A stretch of 64,000 nucleotides of DNA from Anadara kagoshimensis (lineage: Eukaryota; Mollusca; Bivalvia; Arcoida; Arcidae), in the NCBI GenBank assembly GCA_021292105.1, contig CM037868.1, forward strand, positions 3,597,185 through 3,661,184. Direction: 5' to 3'. Of the stretch, positions 1 through 12,680 are shown piece by piece. Each line of letters starts with the position of its first letter. Positions within the stretch are counted from its first letter, which is position 1. A model generated the notes under the pieces. The model saw only the letters and a list, made by a program, of their open reading frames with translations, was not told the DNA's origin and searched no databases. The translations under genes and the position numbers were made by a program.

Positions 1-626
1 ATCGAAAATTACAAGACAGTTATCCCTATTCTAATTCAAAACATACTTTAAAGGATATGGTAAGCATTTTCTGAAAACGATACTATAAATAACTTGGGGT
101 TTTTCCAAATCCATTTGAACTGGTTGAGACAGATCACACGAACCATTTCCTGCATTAATTTGATATCTGATTTTATGAAAAAGTAAAGTGCCTTCCGGAT
201 GAGACACGATCACTTATAGACACTATATTGATGACGTCATAATCATTTTACGCAAGAACGTCAACAAAAGTTGATGACGTCATTTAACGAAGACACGGAT
301 GGTGGCATGATCTGATGCAAATATTTGTTTACAAATCGAGTTTTGGCATGTGAGTAAAAGAATCCTACACCACTAACAGTTTAATATTTTCAATGACAGG
401 AAAATATTCATCCTCGATTGATATATCTCTGTCATAACCTGTGTGAGTTTCCATTAATCCATCAAGATCGTTCGGTACCGAATGCGCACGTGCAAGTACC
501 CGGAAAATTTGCAGCAGTATACTGTGATTATACTGTCGGAATTTGCGACAGTATATCGGTGGTTATACTGTCGCAAATTTTTGACGTCAGCCAATGAAAA
601 CTGTTGTTACATACAGATTGAATTAG
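1..626. other. Non-coding stretch with hairpin and three CRE-type palindromes
   Basis: No gene is seen. Three perfect TGACGTCA octamers lie at 232-239, 275-282 and 582-589. A 16-bp perfect inverted repeat, AATTTGCGACAGTATA and its complement, occupies 540-555 and 564-579 with an 8-bp loop. A CCAAT pentamer follows near 592 and a TATATAAGG element near 648, in the order CRE, CCAAT, TATA, which looks promoter-like. No transcript can be assigned from sequence alone. What follows is the first unit of the Penelope-associated repeat, so this may be that unit's promoter or coincidence. Confidence 0.35.
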
Positions 627-3404
627 AATGAATTTTGATTTCGGTTTATATAAGGATATCTCAACACATCAGAATGTTTTATTAACCGAGGATATAGCAT
701 TATGTTGGGTTGTATAATTTTTGTATTAGCCAAAATTAAAAGTCAACATGTTTTTTATATGACCAAAAAAGTTAAGATATACTGTACTTGTGTAACGTAA
801 ACACTAGTAACAGTGACAGATATTCCCGTTCCAATAACACCCGGAATCAAACACATGCCACCTTTTAACAAAGCGAACGGTGTACTGTTACGTCTTAGAT
901 CAGAGTATAAGGGTCAATTCACTTAAATTTTACACATTACTTAACATAATATACATATGGGATGTTATTTCTCCCTTTATTTATCTGGTTTTAATATTTG
1001 TATATTGATAATTTATCTACATTATATATTCAAATTTGTCTCGAGAATAAATCATATCGTCAAAAACATTTCTTTTAAAAATGTTTATCAAACTAAGACA
1101 CTATTTAACTCTCTATTGAGCTAATTTGAATATGAATATTTTAACTAATCTATACATTTAAAGTCTAGAGAGTATGACGTAAAATTTAAATTACTTCTGT
1201 TAAAAAGTGTAGCAATATATTTTACTAGTTTTTTAAGCAACGAAAAACAATTTCTTCTAAACGTAAATGCCGATCAATGAACCTTGTATTATCATTATTA
1301 TTATTATTTTAAACCTCTAGTTACCCCTTCACATGTTCTTTGTTATACATTGAAGAACAGACAATTATAAATCTGATCACATTTGTGTCCTCTCATTACA
1401 TTGGGAAGGGGGAGGGGTAACGTTTCCTAGTAACAAGACGAGGAAGTTTATTATTCGCTCTATGATATAATATAATTATGAAACTGTCATGATTTTATAA
1501 TGATAATTATGTGATATGTTTAGAATTATAACATTTTTGATAATGTTGTCAAATCTAGCATATCGGGCAAATTAAGTGAATTTAACATTTAACAAAACGA
1601 AAGTACTTTTCTCTCTCCTTATTGTTTTATATTCACATTTAATGTGTGCCCTGAGATAAAAACTTGCATAAAATTTAGAAAGTATATCTATGACCTACCC
1701 GACAGAAAGACATGTCTTGTAAAAAGTTATTCCACTCTAATTCCAAAAAGTATATCCTTAGATGATAATAATAACCGAAGTGGAAATGAATCAGAACCAA
1801 AAAAGTTTAACACTGTTAGTTATGATACTTGTCTATCGGTATATTAGACAATGGGACACAAAGTAGACGTTATGCTCTGACAATCATCCTGTAATTATGT
1901 TACTAGTAATCACACAATAAAACCTATAGTTATAATCATTATTTCTCCAATCCGGGCCTTAATATACATCACGTGTGTCTTGGTCGAACAAGGAAGCTAT
2001 TTAACTGTTTATTGAGCTAATTTAAATATGAATCCTTACATTTAAAGTGAAGGGTGTGTGACGTAAAATTTAAATTATTTCTTTTTTCTTTTGAAAAATT
2101 ATATCAATATATTTTACTGATTATTTCACAAAGTACTATGTCCGAGTCTTGTTTTTTCCGCATATATACAACATACTGCTTTATTTTGGCTTTTGAGAAC
2201 TACAGTATGTTTTTTGATATACTTAATCTTTTGTATTACATTTACAGAATGTTGGTTACAACGGAGATGTATCTAGTATACATATTGTAATCAATGGAAA
2301 TACATGTATATAAAGTATGGAAATGTTTCTAGTATACATATTGGTATCCATGGAAATATATGACGTATATATTGGTTTTCATGGAAACGTATCTAGTATA
2401 AATATTAGTTACCATGTAAATGTATCTAGTATGTTTATGTGTTTCCATGGAAACGTATTTACTATGTATATTGGTTTCCATGGAAAAACAGCTAGCAAAC
2501 CATTATAAATGTGATTTCATATCCTGTTACATAATTGATCCAGTCAAATTGAATGTAAGATTTGATTAAGTGATTGTCTATTTAATAACTAGGAAGCTGT
2601 ACTTAGATACTTTAAAATGAAATGGTTGAGTACAGACCATTGTAACATGATTGTATGTACATGGGATGTTTGACTGCATGAGCATGGAATAATTTGGAAA
2701 TTTTTTGAAAAATGTGACTTTTTTTTAAAAATAATATCGATTTTGCGACTCTGTGACATGTCAGGCAAAACCAAATTGATGGCCACATTAAAATTTTCTT
2801 TTTGAAATTACTCAAACTGTACTAGTTTGCTGTTAAGATGATAAAGAAAATATACAAACAATCTTAACTTAATAAACAGTATATATACGCATATATAAGA
2901 TAATGAACAGATATAAAGGGTAAGCTCCAACCCCAGACATCCACCTCTTTGTCCGTCCTGGTATACACGTTTGGTGAGCAAGGGAAGATAATATAAAATC
3001 TTTTAGTTATATCCTACCGTAGCTTCAACTCAAAACAAACACACCAATATATGTTCAAATCACAATACAAAAGTCAAAGTAAAATTTTGAACACTGGTTA
3101 ATTCAGTTAAATTCGTAATTGAAGTATTTAAAGAGCCAAAAGTCGTAACCACTTCACATCCTATAACGGTTTTTAACTGTCATGTATTTGGCAACCGATT
3201 TTACAATTGAATTGGAATATTTCATAAATATTCAAAAATAGTTCATGGCAGAAATATGATTTTCATTGTCTATAGTTTCAAATTAAAATATTGATTAAAT
3301 TTTATTTTAAACCCCATTTTAGACGTTGCAATTGTCAATAATTATTTAAGTCCGGATCCCTTTAGAATTATTAACATTCATGTAACAATACTTTACAGTT
3401 ATTG
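627..3404 (+). repeat. Penelope-associated long direct repeat, unit 1
   Basis: This is a 2.8 kb unit starting with GAATTTTGATTTCGG and a TATATAAGG box. It is repeated as unit 2 (3405-4486, internally deleted) and unit 3 (4487-6553), and again without its first ~320 bp at 14583-16667. It contains a (TTA)n microsatellite near 1290 and short ~30 bp repeats carrying the palindrome TTTCCATGGAAA at 2300-2500. Direct repeats upstream of the reverse transcriptase fit the pseudo-LTR/tandem organisation known for Penelope-like elements. That link is inference. Confidence 0.6.
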
Positions 3405-4486
3405 AATTTTGATTTCAGTTTATACAAGGATATCTCAACACAGTAGAATGTTATATTAACTGAGTATATAGCATCATGTTGGGTTGTGAAATTTTTGTAA
3501 TAGCCTCAATTAAAAGTCAACAAGTGTTTTAATATATGACAAAAAAGTTAAGATATACTGTACTTATAGTATAAATATTAGTTTCCATGTAAATGTATCT
3601 AGTATGTTTATGTGTTTCCATGGAAACGTATTTACTATATATATTGGTTTCCATGGAAAAACAGCTAGCAAACCATTATAAATGTGATTTAATATCCTGT
3701 TACATAATTGATCCAGTCAAATTGAATGTAAGATTTGTTTGAGTGATTGTCTATTTAATATTTGGAAAGCTGTACTTAGATACTTTAAAATGAATTGGTT
3801 GAGCACAGACCATTGTGACATGATTTATGTACATGGGATGTTTGACTGCATGAGCATGGAATAAGTTTGGAAATTCATTGAAAACATGTGACTATCTTCA
3901 TAAACATAATAACAATTCTGCGATTCTATGGCATGTCAGGCAAAATCAAATTGATGGAACCATTTAATAAAATTGTTTGATCTCACTGTAACTGTACTAG
4001 TTTGCTGTTAAGATGATAAATTAAATATATACACAATCTTAACTTAATAAACAGTATATATACGCATATGTGAGATAATGAACAGATATAAAGGGTAAGC
4101 TCCAACACGACACACCCACTTCAAATCACAATCTGAAAGAAGTCAAAGTAAAGTTTTGAAAACTAGTTAATTTCCGTTAAATTATAAGTAGCAACAATAA
4201 GTGTCGTATATGAGGTGTTTAAATAGCCAAACATTGTTACCACTTAACACCCTATAATGGTTTTTAATTGTCATGTATTTGGCAATCGATCTTACAATTG
4301 AATTGGAATATTGCATAAATATTCAAAAATAGTTCATGGCAGAAATATTATTTTTATTGTCTATAGATTCAAATTTGAAAATTGATTAAATTTTATTTTT
4401 TGACCCAATTTTAGACGTTGAAATTGTCAATACTTATTTAAGTCCGGACTCCTTTAGAACTATTAACATTCATGTAACAATACTAT
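3405..4486 (+). repeat. Penelope-associated long direct repeat, unit 2 (internally deleted)
   Basis: The first ~160 bp match the start of unit 1. The sequence then jumps at about 3567 to the equivalent of unit 1 position ~2400, so about 1.6-1.9 kb is missing. The remainder (3570-4486) matches 2400-3404, including the TTTCCATGGAAA repeats. No coding potential was recognised. Confidence 0.6.
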
Positions 4487-6553
4487 ACAGTTATTGAATT
4501 TTGATTTCGGTTTATATAAGGATATCTCAACACATCAGAATGTTTTATTAACCGAGGATATAGCATTATATTGGGTTGTATAATTTTTGCATTAGCCAAA
4601 ATAAAAGTCAACATGTGTTTTATTATATGACCAAAAAAAGTTAAGATATACTGTACTTGTGTAACGTAAACACTAGTAACAGTGACAGATATTCCCGTTC
4701 CAATAACACCCGGAATCAAACACATGCCACCTTTTAATAAAGCGAACGGTGTACTGTTACGTCTTAGATCAGAGTATAAGGGTCAATTCACTTAAATTTT
4801 ACACATTACTTAACATAATATACATATGGGATGTTATTTCTCCCTTTATTTATCTGGTTTTAATATTTGTATATTGATAATTTATCTACATTATATATTC
4901 AAATTTGTCTCGATAATAAATTTTATCGTCCAAAACATTTCTTTTAAAAATGTTTATCAAACTAAGACACTATTCAACTCTCTATTGAGCTAATTTGAAT
5001 ATGAATATTTTAACTAATCTATACATTTAAAGTCTAGAGAGTATAACGTAAAATTTAAATTACTTCTGTTAAAAAGTGTAGCAATATATTTTACTAGTTT
5101 TTTAAGCAACGAAAAACAATTTCTTCTAAACGTAAACGCCGATCAATGAACCTTGTATTATTATTATTATTATTATTTATTATTATTATTTATTTTAAAC
5201 CTCTAGTTACCCCTTCACATGTTCTTTGTTATACATTGAAGAACAGACAATTATAAATCTGATCACATTTGTGTCCTCTCATTACATTGGGAAGGGGGAA
5301 GGGTAACGTTTCCTATTAACAAGACGAGGAAGTTTATTATTCGATCAAAATTTAATATAATATAATTGTAAAACTGTTATCATTTTATAATGATAATTAT
5401 GTGATAGGTTTAGAATTATAACGTTTTTGATAATGTTGTCAAATCTAGCATATCGGGCAAATTAAGTGAATTTAACATTTAACAAAACGAAAGTACTTTT
5501 CTCTCTCCTTGTTGTTTCATATTCACATTTAAAGTGTGCCCTGAGATAAAAACTTGCATAACATTTAGAAAGTATATCTATGACCTACCCGACAGGAAGA
5601 CAAGTTATTCCACTCTAATTCCAAAAAGTATATCCTTAGATGATAATAATAACCGAAGTGGAAATGAATCAGAACTAAAAAAGTTTAACAATATTAGTCA
5701 TGATACTTGACTGTCGGCATATTAGACAATGGGACAAAAGTAGACGTTATGCTCTGACAATCATGCTGTAACCTTGTTACTAGTGATCACACAGTTATAA
5801 TCATTATTTCTCCAATCCGGGCATTTACATATATCACGTGTGTCTTGGCCGAACAAGGAAGCTATTTAACTGTGTATTGAGCTAATTTAAATATGAATCC
5901 TTATATTTAAAGTGAAGGGTGTGTGACGTAAAATTTAAATTATTTCTTTTTTCCTTAGAAAAACTATATCAATATATTTTACTGATTATTTTACAAAGTC
6001 CTGTTCTTTCCGTATATTGCAACACACTGCTTTATTTTGGCTTTATGAGAACTACAGTATGTTTTTGATATACTTAAACTTTTCTATTACGTTTACAGAA
6101 TGTTGGTTACAACGGAGATGTATCTAGTATACATATTGGTATCAATGGAAATATATGAAGTATATATTGGTTTCCTTGGAAATGTATTTAGTATACATAT
6201 TGGTATCCATGGAAATATATGACGTATATATTGGTTTTTATGGAAACGTATCTAGTATAAATATTAGTTTCCATGTAAATGTATCTAGTATGTTTATGTG
6301 TTTCCATGGAAACGTATTTACTATATATATATTGGTTTCCATGGAAAAACAGCAAGTAAACCATTATAAATGTGATTTAATATCCTATTACATAATTGAT
6401 CCAGTCAAATTGAATGTAAGATTTGATTGAGTGATTGTCTATTTAATAACTAGGAAGCTGTACTTAGATACTTTAAAATGAAATGGTTGAGTATTGACCA
6501 TTGTAACATGATTGTATGTACATGGGATGTTTGACTGCATGAGCATGGAATAA
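4487..6553 (+). repeat. Penelope-associated long direct repeat, unit 3, leading into reverse transcriptase
   Basis: This matches unit 1 from its first base to the sequence GAGCATGGAATAA, then diverges abruptly into the reverse transcriptase frame at 6554. Exactly the same junction is present at 16667/16668 in the second copy, so the junction belongs to the element and is not a private rearrangement. It includes a (TTA)n run at 5158-5190. Confidence 0.6.
6110..6350 (+). repeat. Short tandem repeats built on TTTCCATGGAAA
   Basis: About 7 degenerate repeats of ~30-33 bp with core TATATTGGTTTCCATGGAAA. Related blocks lie at 2290-2490, 3565-3660 and 16225-16455. Each core contains a 12-bp perfect palindrome. 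The open frames here (such as 6155-6430) are repeat artefacts. Confidence 0.7.
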
Positions 6554-7635
6554 GTTAAAGAGGAAGATCTTGATCTTCCTTACTTGTATTGGATTCCTAA
6601 ACTCCATAAAAATCCATACAAGGAAAGATATATAGCAGGCTCATCTAAATGTACTACTAGATCATTATTTGTAACTCTAACACAAATTTTGACAATGTCA
6701 AAGATGGTCTTCAGTCTTATTCAGAACAAGTATATTCTACATCTGGAATCAACCAAATGTGGATTCTCAAAAATTCTAAAGAATTACTTGAACATCTTGC
6801 TTCTAATACTTTATCTCATGTAAAAAGTATAAAAACATTTGATTTTTCTACACTATACACCACAATCCCTCATTCTAAATTGAAAGAACGTCCTAAAGAA
6901 ATTATTCAATTGTCTTTCTTCTACAAAAACGGTAAGCCAAGATACAAATATCTGGTGCTGAACAGGGATTCTGGTTATTTTGTCAAGTATCATACGGATT
7001 CCAAACAAAAATATACTGAAGATACCATCAACAAAATGTTGGGGTTTTTGATAGATAACATATTTGTTGTGTTTGGTAATATAGTTTTTCAGCAAACAAT
7101 CGGTATACCAATGGGTACAAACTGTGCACCATTGCTTGCTGATTTGTTTCTTTATTCTTACGAAGCAGAATTTATGCAGAACTTGGTTAAATTTGGAGAG
7201 AAAACTGTCGCCAAATCATTCAACTCAACATACAGATACATAGATGACGTTCTGTTTCTTAACAATCCTAAATTTGGAGACTATGTAAATGTCATCTATC
7301 CTAGTGAGTTTGAAATAAAAGACACGACTGATTCCTCAAGTTCTGCTTCATATTTAGACTTATACCTGAATTATGACGCACAAGAAAGGCTACATTTGAA
7401 ACTTTATGACAAACGTGATGACTTCAATTTTTCTATTGTCAACTTTCCTTTTTATGCAGCAATATACCTGCTACTCCTGCTTATGGTGTATTTGTTTCCC
7501 AATTAATATGCTATGGTAGAGCTTGTTCCCACTACGGGGACTTTGTACAAAGAAGTAGGCTGCTTGCAAATAAATTGTTGACTCAGGGATATTGCAAGCC
7601 TAGGCTTATCAAGGCCCTCAAAAAGTTTTATGGGC
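6554..7635 (+). pseudogene. Penelope-like reverse transcriptase, copy 1 (frameshifted, 3'-deleted)
   Basis: The conceptual product carries reverse transcriptase motifs: WIPKLHKNPYKERYIAGSS near the start, motif A FDFSTLYTTIP, motif B GIPMGTNCAPLLADLFL, motif C YRYIDDVL and a downstream SYLDLYL. This set fits Penelope-like elements, which prime reverse transcription at DNA nicks. Compared with copy 2 (16668-17812) there is a 1-bp deletion near 6695, splitting the frame into 6584-6823 and 6757-7506, and another frame change near 7450. The reading then ends at FYG (~7630), where it is fused to sequence matching 18513 onward; copy 2 continues to a natural stop. No GIY-YIG endonuclease is seen downstream. 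Not functional. Confidence 0.8.
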
Positions 7636-7928
7636 TACGTACGCTACTGTCAATGACATGTAACACCCCCCCCCAAAAAAAAATACTGCTAAAATAGATC
7701 TGGCTTGAGACAGGGATCCCAGCATATGTACATACATTGAAATAATTTATATAATTAGAACTTGTTTTAATCGTTCTAATATCTTACTTCCCGATTCTAG
7801 GAAGGTGTTCCATTATTGGAAGGAAATACGAAGCAAAGAAGAAGAAGTAGTATAAATAGTCAACATCTTAATTTTCTGATTTATCGATCAGCTAAATCAG
7901 TTAATCCCATTCTGATTATTACTTATTA
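7636..7928 (+). repeat. 3' flank shared by both Penelope copies
   Basis: GGCTACGTACGCTACTGTC, a C-run/A-run and the following ~290 bp match 18513-18808 closely. Copy 1 therefore lacks the ~770 bp present at 17741-18512 in copy 2. No gene. Confidence 0.65.
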
Positions 7929-9832
7929 GCTCACCTGGCCTAAAGGCCATGTGAGCTTTTGCCATCACTCGGCGTCCGTCGTCCGTCAGTCAGTCAGTCC
8001 GTCCGTCAGTCCGTCCGTCAGTCTGTCAGTCTGTCAGTCTGGCAGTCCGTCTGTAAACTTTTCACATTTTGGCTATCTCCTCTGAAACCCCTGAACCAAT
8101 TTTAACCAAACTTTACAGGAATGATGTATGGAAGGTCCTTTACTTAGATTGCTGAAATTTTTTTGATCCGCCAAAAAACATGGCTGCCAGCGCAGAAGAT
8201 ACTTTTACATTGGACCCTATGGGAAAAATGCATTTTTGACTATTTCCTCAGAAATGACTGAAGCAAATTTAACCAAACTTCACAGGAATGATGTATGGAA
8301 GGTCCTTTACTTAGATTGCCAAAATTTTTCTGATCTGTCAAAAAACATGGCCGCCAGCACAGAAGATAGTTTCACATTGGACCCAATGGGAAAAGCATAT
8401 ATATGATATTTCCTCTGAAGCTTTAGAAGCAAATTGAACCAAACTTTACAGGAATGATGTATAGAAGGTCCTTTACATAGATTGCCAAAATTTTCCTGAT
8501 TGGCCAGAAAACATGGCTGCCAGAGCAAAAGGTAGGTTAACATTGGACCCTATGGGAAAAACACATTTTTGACTATGTCCTCAGAAATGACTGAAGCAAA
8601 TTGAACCAAACTTTACAGGAATGATGTATAAAAGGTCCTTTACTTAGATTGCCAAAATTTTTCTGATCCGCTGAAAAACATGGCCGCCAGGGCAGAAGAT
8701 AGTTTAACATTGGACCCTATGGGAAAAACGCATTTTTGACTATGTCCTCAGAAATGACTGAAGCAAATTGAACCAAACTTTACAGGAATGATGTATAGAA
8801 GGTCCTTTACATAGATTGTCAAAATTTTTCTGATCCGCCAAAAAACATGGCTGCCAGCGGAGAACATAGTTTCACATTGGACCCTATGGGAAAAGCATAT
8901 ATATGCTATCTCCTCTGAAGCTAGTGAAGCAAATTGAACCAAACTTTACAGGAATGATGTATAAAAGGTCCTTTACATAGATTGCCAAAACTTTTCTGAT
9001 CTGCCAAAAAAAAACATGGCTGTCAGCGCAAAAGATAGTTGGACTTTATGGGAAAAACACATTTTTGACTATGTCCTCAGAAATGACTGAAGCAAATTGA
9101 ACCAAACTTTACAGGAATGATGTATAGAAGGTCCTTTACATAGTTTGCCAAAATTTTCCTGATCTGCCATAAAACATGGCTGCCAGTGGAGAATATTGTT
9201 TCACATTGGACCCTATGGGAAAAGCATATATTTGCTATTATTTCCTTTGAAGCTACTAAAGCAAATTGAATCAAACTTTACAGGAATGATGTATGGATGG
9301 TTCTTTACTTAGATTGTGGAAATTTTTTTTGATCTGCCAAAAAAGATGGCTGCCAGCACAGAACATAGTTTAACCCTATGGGAATAGCATATATTTGCTA
9401 TCTCCTCTAAAGCTACTAAAGCAAATTGAACCAAACTTTATGGGAATGATGTATGGAAGGTCCTTTATTAGATTGACAAATTTAAATTGCCCGTTTCATT
9501 TACAATTAAGGCAAAACACTTTTAAAATCTCGGAAGCTGAAATTTCATTGGACAATAAATGTTACAACAGTGGCTCATTCACATATGCCCCTAAACTGTG
9601 TTTCCTCAGATCTGCCACTCCGCGCCTATATCAAAAATGGGGGAGCAAGTGAGAGATGTGATTTTAATCAGATTGAAAAAAAACTGTGAATGGTACATAT
9701 AGTTCTACAGTAATTTCCTTAGCTATTCTGTCTAATATAAACAGTGCATTTTTTCATCACTGGAATACAAATTTGCTTTAAAAGCATTTTAGTCAGGTGA
9801 GCGATACAGGCTCAGCCACACTGAGCCTCTGG
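7929..9832 (+). mobile_element. Helentron/HINE-like non-autonomous element, GCTCACCTGGCC family (copy H1)
   Basis: Both ends are defined by comparison with the uninterrupted site at ~18800 in the duplicate copy. The left end is AGCTCACCTGGCC. The right end has an internal inverted copy CAGGTGAGCG (9795-9804), then a stem-loop GGCTCA...TGAGCC (9809-9827), then CTCTGG. Asymmetric inverted repeats with a 3' hairpin and insertion compatible with T|T are hallmarks of Helentron-associated elements. The junction is equally compatible with a 3-bp TTA duplication. The interior is a tandem set of ~290 bp blocks with motifs AACCAAACTTTACAGGAATG and ACATGGCTGCCAG. It has no coding capacity; short open frames here are artefacts. 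Confidence 0.65.
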
Positions 9833-10150
9833 TTATTATAATTTCTTCTATAATAGTTGTGTATTAAAATGATTAATCCTAATCATCACATAAGTATAAA
9901 GTATGAAGAATTAGTACTCCCTGAGGAATCAAACAGTCTAACCTTTTTGGGACATCCAGAGACTTTAAACAAATACCACATTTAAAAATATCTGCCTGCT
10001 GGTGTTCAGCCATTGTAATTCGTTTTAAAAGTGTCGCTCTATGATTTTGTTCTTCCTCATTTTAGATTCAGTTGTCTTTATCTGAAAAATATCAATAAAA
10101 AATAAAAATGATAACTTTCTGATGAGTATGCATTAGCAGACCAAGAAAGT
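9833..10150 (+). other. Penelope-copy flank resumed, then unassigned AT-rich DNA
   Basis: 9833-9930 matches 18806-18905, which is the right side of the Helentron-like insertion site. The remaining ~220 bp hold nothing recognisable. Confidence 0.5.
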
Positions 10151-11105
10151 ACAGAGAACTCGTTCACTGTGAACCTAGAGGATATCGGTGAGAACGTAAA
10201 GGAACATATATGAATATCGGACATAATAGCACAGTTTTTCTGCTATTTGATATAGTCAACACCGTTCAAAGCTAACCAAATTTGACACAGACATACCTAG
10301 TGACAATACAAGTGTTGCATAATATATCATTAGGTGCAGAAGAACTCGTTCACTGTGAACCTAGAGGATATAGGTGAGAACTTAAAGGAACATATAAGAA
10401 TATCGGACATAATAGCACAGTTTTTCTGCTATTTGATATAGTCAACACCGTTCAAAGCTAACCAAATTTGACACAGACATACCTAGTGACAATACAAGTG
10501 TTGCATAATATATCATTAGGTGGCAGAAGAACTCGTTCACTGTGAACCTAGAGGATATCGGTGAGCACTTAAAGGAACATATAGGAATGTCGGACATAAT
10601 AGCACAGTTTTTCTGCTATTTGATATAGTCAACACCGTTCAAAGCTAACCAAATTTGACACATACCTAGTGACAATACAAGTGTTGCATAATATATCATT
10701 AGGTGGCAGGAGAACTCGTTCACTGTAAAACTAGAGGATATCTGCGAGAAATGGTAGGGAAATGTAAGAAAATCGGAGATAGTAGTAAAGTTTTCCGGCT
10801 ATTTGACATAGTCAACCCCGTTCAAAGCTAACCAAAGTTGACACTAACATACCTAGTCGCTATACAAGAGGTGCATAATATATCATTAGGTGGCAGAAGA
10901 ACTCATTCATTGTGAACCTAGAGGATATAGGTGAGAACTTAAAGGAACATATAAGAATGTCGGACATAATAGCACAGTTTTTCTGCTATTTGATATAGTC
11001 AAACCGTTCAAAGCTACCCAAATTTGACACTGACATACCCAGTGACAATACAAGTGTTGCTTAATATATCATTAGGTGGCAGGAAAACTCGTTCACTGTA
11101 AAAAT
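10151..11105 (+). repeat. ~186-bp satellite, about five copies
   Basis: Units start with GAACTCGTTCACTGTGAACC at 10156, 10342, 10529, 10712, 10899 and ~11086 (spacings 186, 187, 183, 187, 187). GTTCACTGTGAAC inside the unit is a short palindrome. The fourth unit is the most diverged. The period is close to one nucleosome repeat. No coding. Confidence 0.85.
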
Positions 11106-12680
11106 AGATACACATCTTATTGTGACATGCATGGTCATAATGAGAATTGTTTAATATGAAGTATTTTATACTGATTTAATGATTCTTGGGAATAAGTTTA
11201 TTAGATAATATGACAGACTGAGGTCTACAGACTACTGGGCATCTGTAAATAAAACATTCAGGTGGTAACGGGAAAGTTCACTTTTCTACTAGTTTGGATA
11301 ATTTGGATGCTCGTTCGGCTGCCCAACTGGTTAGTTTGGGGGGTTTCGATTTCATGTAGACGAATAAAAAAAGAATGGAGGAATGTGGCTGATTGGGCGG
11401 GTGGCTAAGTAATTTGAGCAATCCGCTGATATTGAGTAGGTCCATGTTCTAGTTACAGTTTTGTTGCTATTTTTTTTGTACGGCGTTTCACGATAGTGAA
11501 CGCGTACTTTGCTATCGCTTTCTTTCAAGATATCGGGCTTTTTTGTTATGAAATTATAAGATATGAGTACACATGGAAATAGTGCGCCTGGTAAATGAGC
11601 GTGACAGAAATATATCTGTTTTATCGTGAGATATGTATTCTGAGACGGGTAATGCATTTGGCTGCATATTTGGAATAAATTTTCGGAATACATTTTGGAA
11701 TTTAGTAAAATATTGCGATGGGATGCATTCAATAATTTCTGCAATTTGGCGAACTGATCTCGTGTTTACAATAAAAGTAGTCCGAGAAGTTTGTGTCCTA
11801 CGATGTAAAATTATAACTTTCTATGAAATAAACAGCAATGGCAGGTTGATTAATTAATATCTTTATGAAATCTACGGTAATTTAAATTTATTTGAAGGGT
11901 ATGATAACGTATTTTGATGTTGAGGCAATTGTGTCATATTTTTAAAACTGTTAATTGATTAGATTTCACTTTCATGAACGGGGGATATTTCATACAGTGT
12001 TGTGTGCAAATGACCACATTTGGATTTTAAATACTTCACCATTAACATGATACGTGAATATTGTGAATGATAATCAGCAGTTTATTAAAACCAGATTTAA
12101 CAGCAAATGATCTAGTTACATACAACTGTTAGAATGTACCCCCTCATAGCGACAGAAGGGTCTGCAAAACTCTACTTTCTCTCTATCCGAAATGACAAAA
12201 CGATTGGGTATGGCTTTATTAAATTTTAATTACTGATTGTCTTTTAAATATATTTATGAAATAATTATTTTCTACTATTTAATTTAGCAAAACATGGTTT
12301 GGTACATTGTTTTTTCCAAAAAACATCCGTCGGACTATGCATAGATCGACCTCCCCCCCCCCCCCCGAATTTTCGGTTATATTCTGTCCTGCCACAACAC
12401 CGTTTTCCCAACTACGCCGTACAACACCACGGCAGTGCAATGTTTTTATCTCAAAGAAAGCATTCCCTGCATATGTTCGGACCGATGTCCATTTTACCTG
12501 ACATGTGCTATTTTTTTTCTTATTTTATCGAAATAAATATTAAAATCATTTGCCATATGCTAATTTTTAATCCTATATGTCATGAAATGGAAAACATCCA
12601 CATGACACATACGGACAACATTAATATCCATGTATTTATAAATGTAGCACATGACATTATTTCATAAAAATTCAAAAGTA
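11106..12680. other. Unannotated AT-rich stretch
   Basis: No exon, RNA gene or transposon terminus was recognised. There is a C16 homopolymer at about 12352-12367. The open frames at 11352-11744 (minus) and 12299-12667 (plus) have no recognisable similarity and biased AT composition, so I do not call them genes. Confidence 0.4.

Noticed and set aside
8307..9274. Several minus-strand frames (FSHRVQCET...) at ~290-bp spacing
   Set aside because: They are the tandem interior of the H1 element read repeatedly; no protein family is recognisable.
10115..10155. CTGATGAG...GAAA pattern suggesting a hammerhead ribozyme, which Penelope elements can carry
   Set aside because: The nucleotides between the two motifs do not form the required stem II and no matching stem I/III partner was found.
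11352..12667. Open frames at 11352-11744 (minus) and 12299-12667 (plus)
   Set aside because: AT-driven composition, no recognisable domain, no splice context or repeats of coding type.
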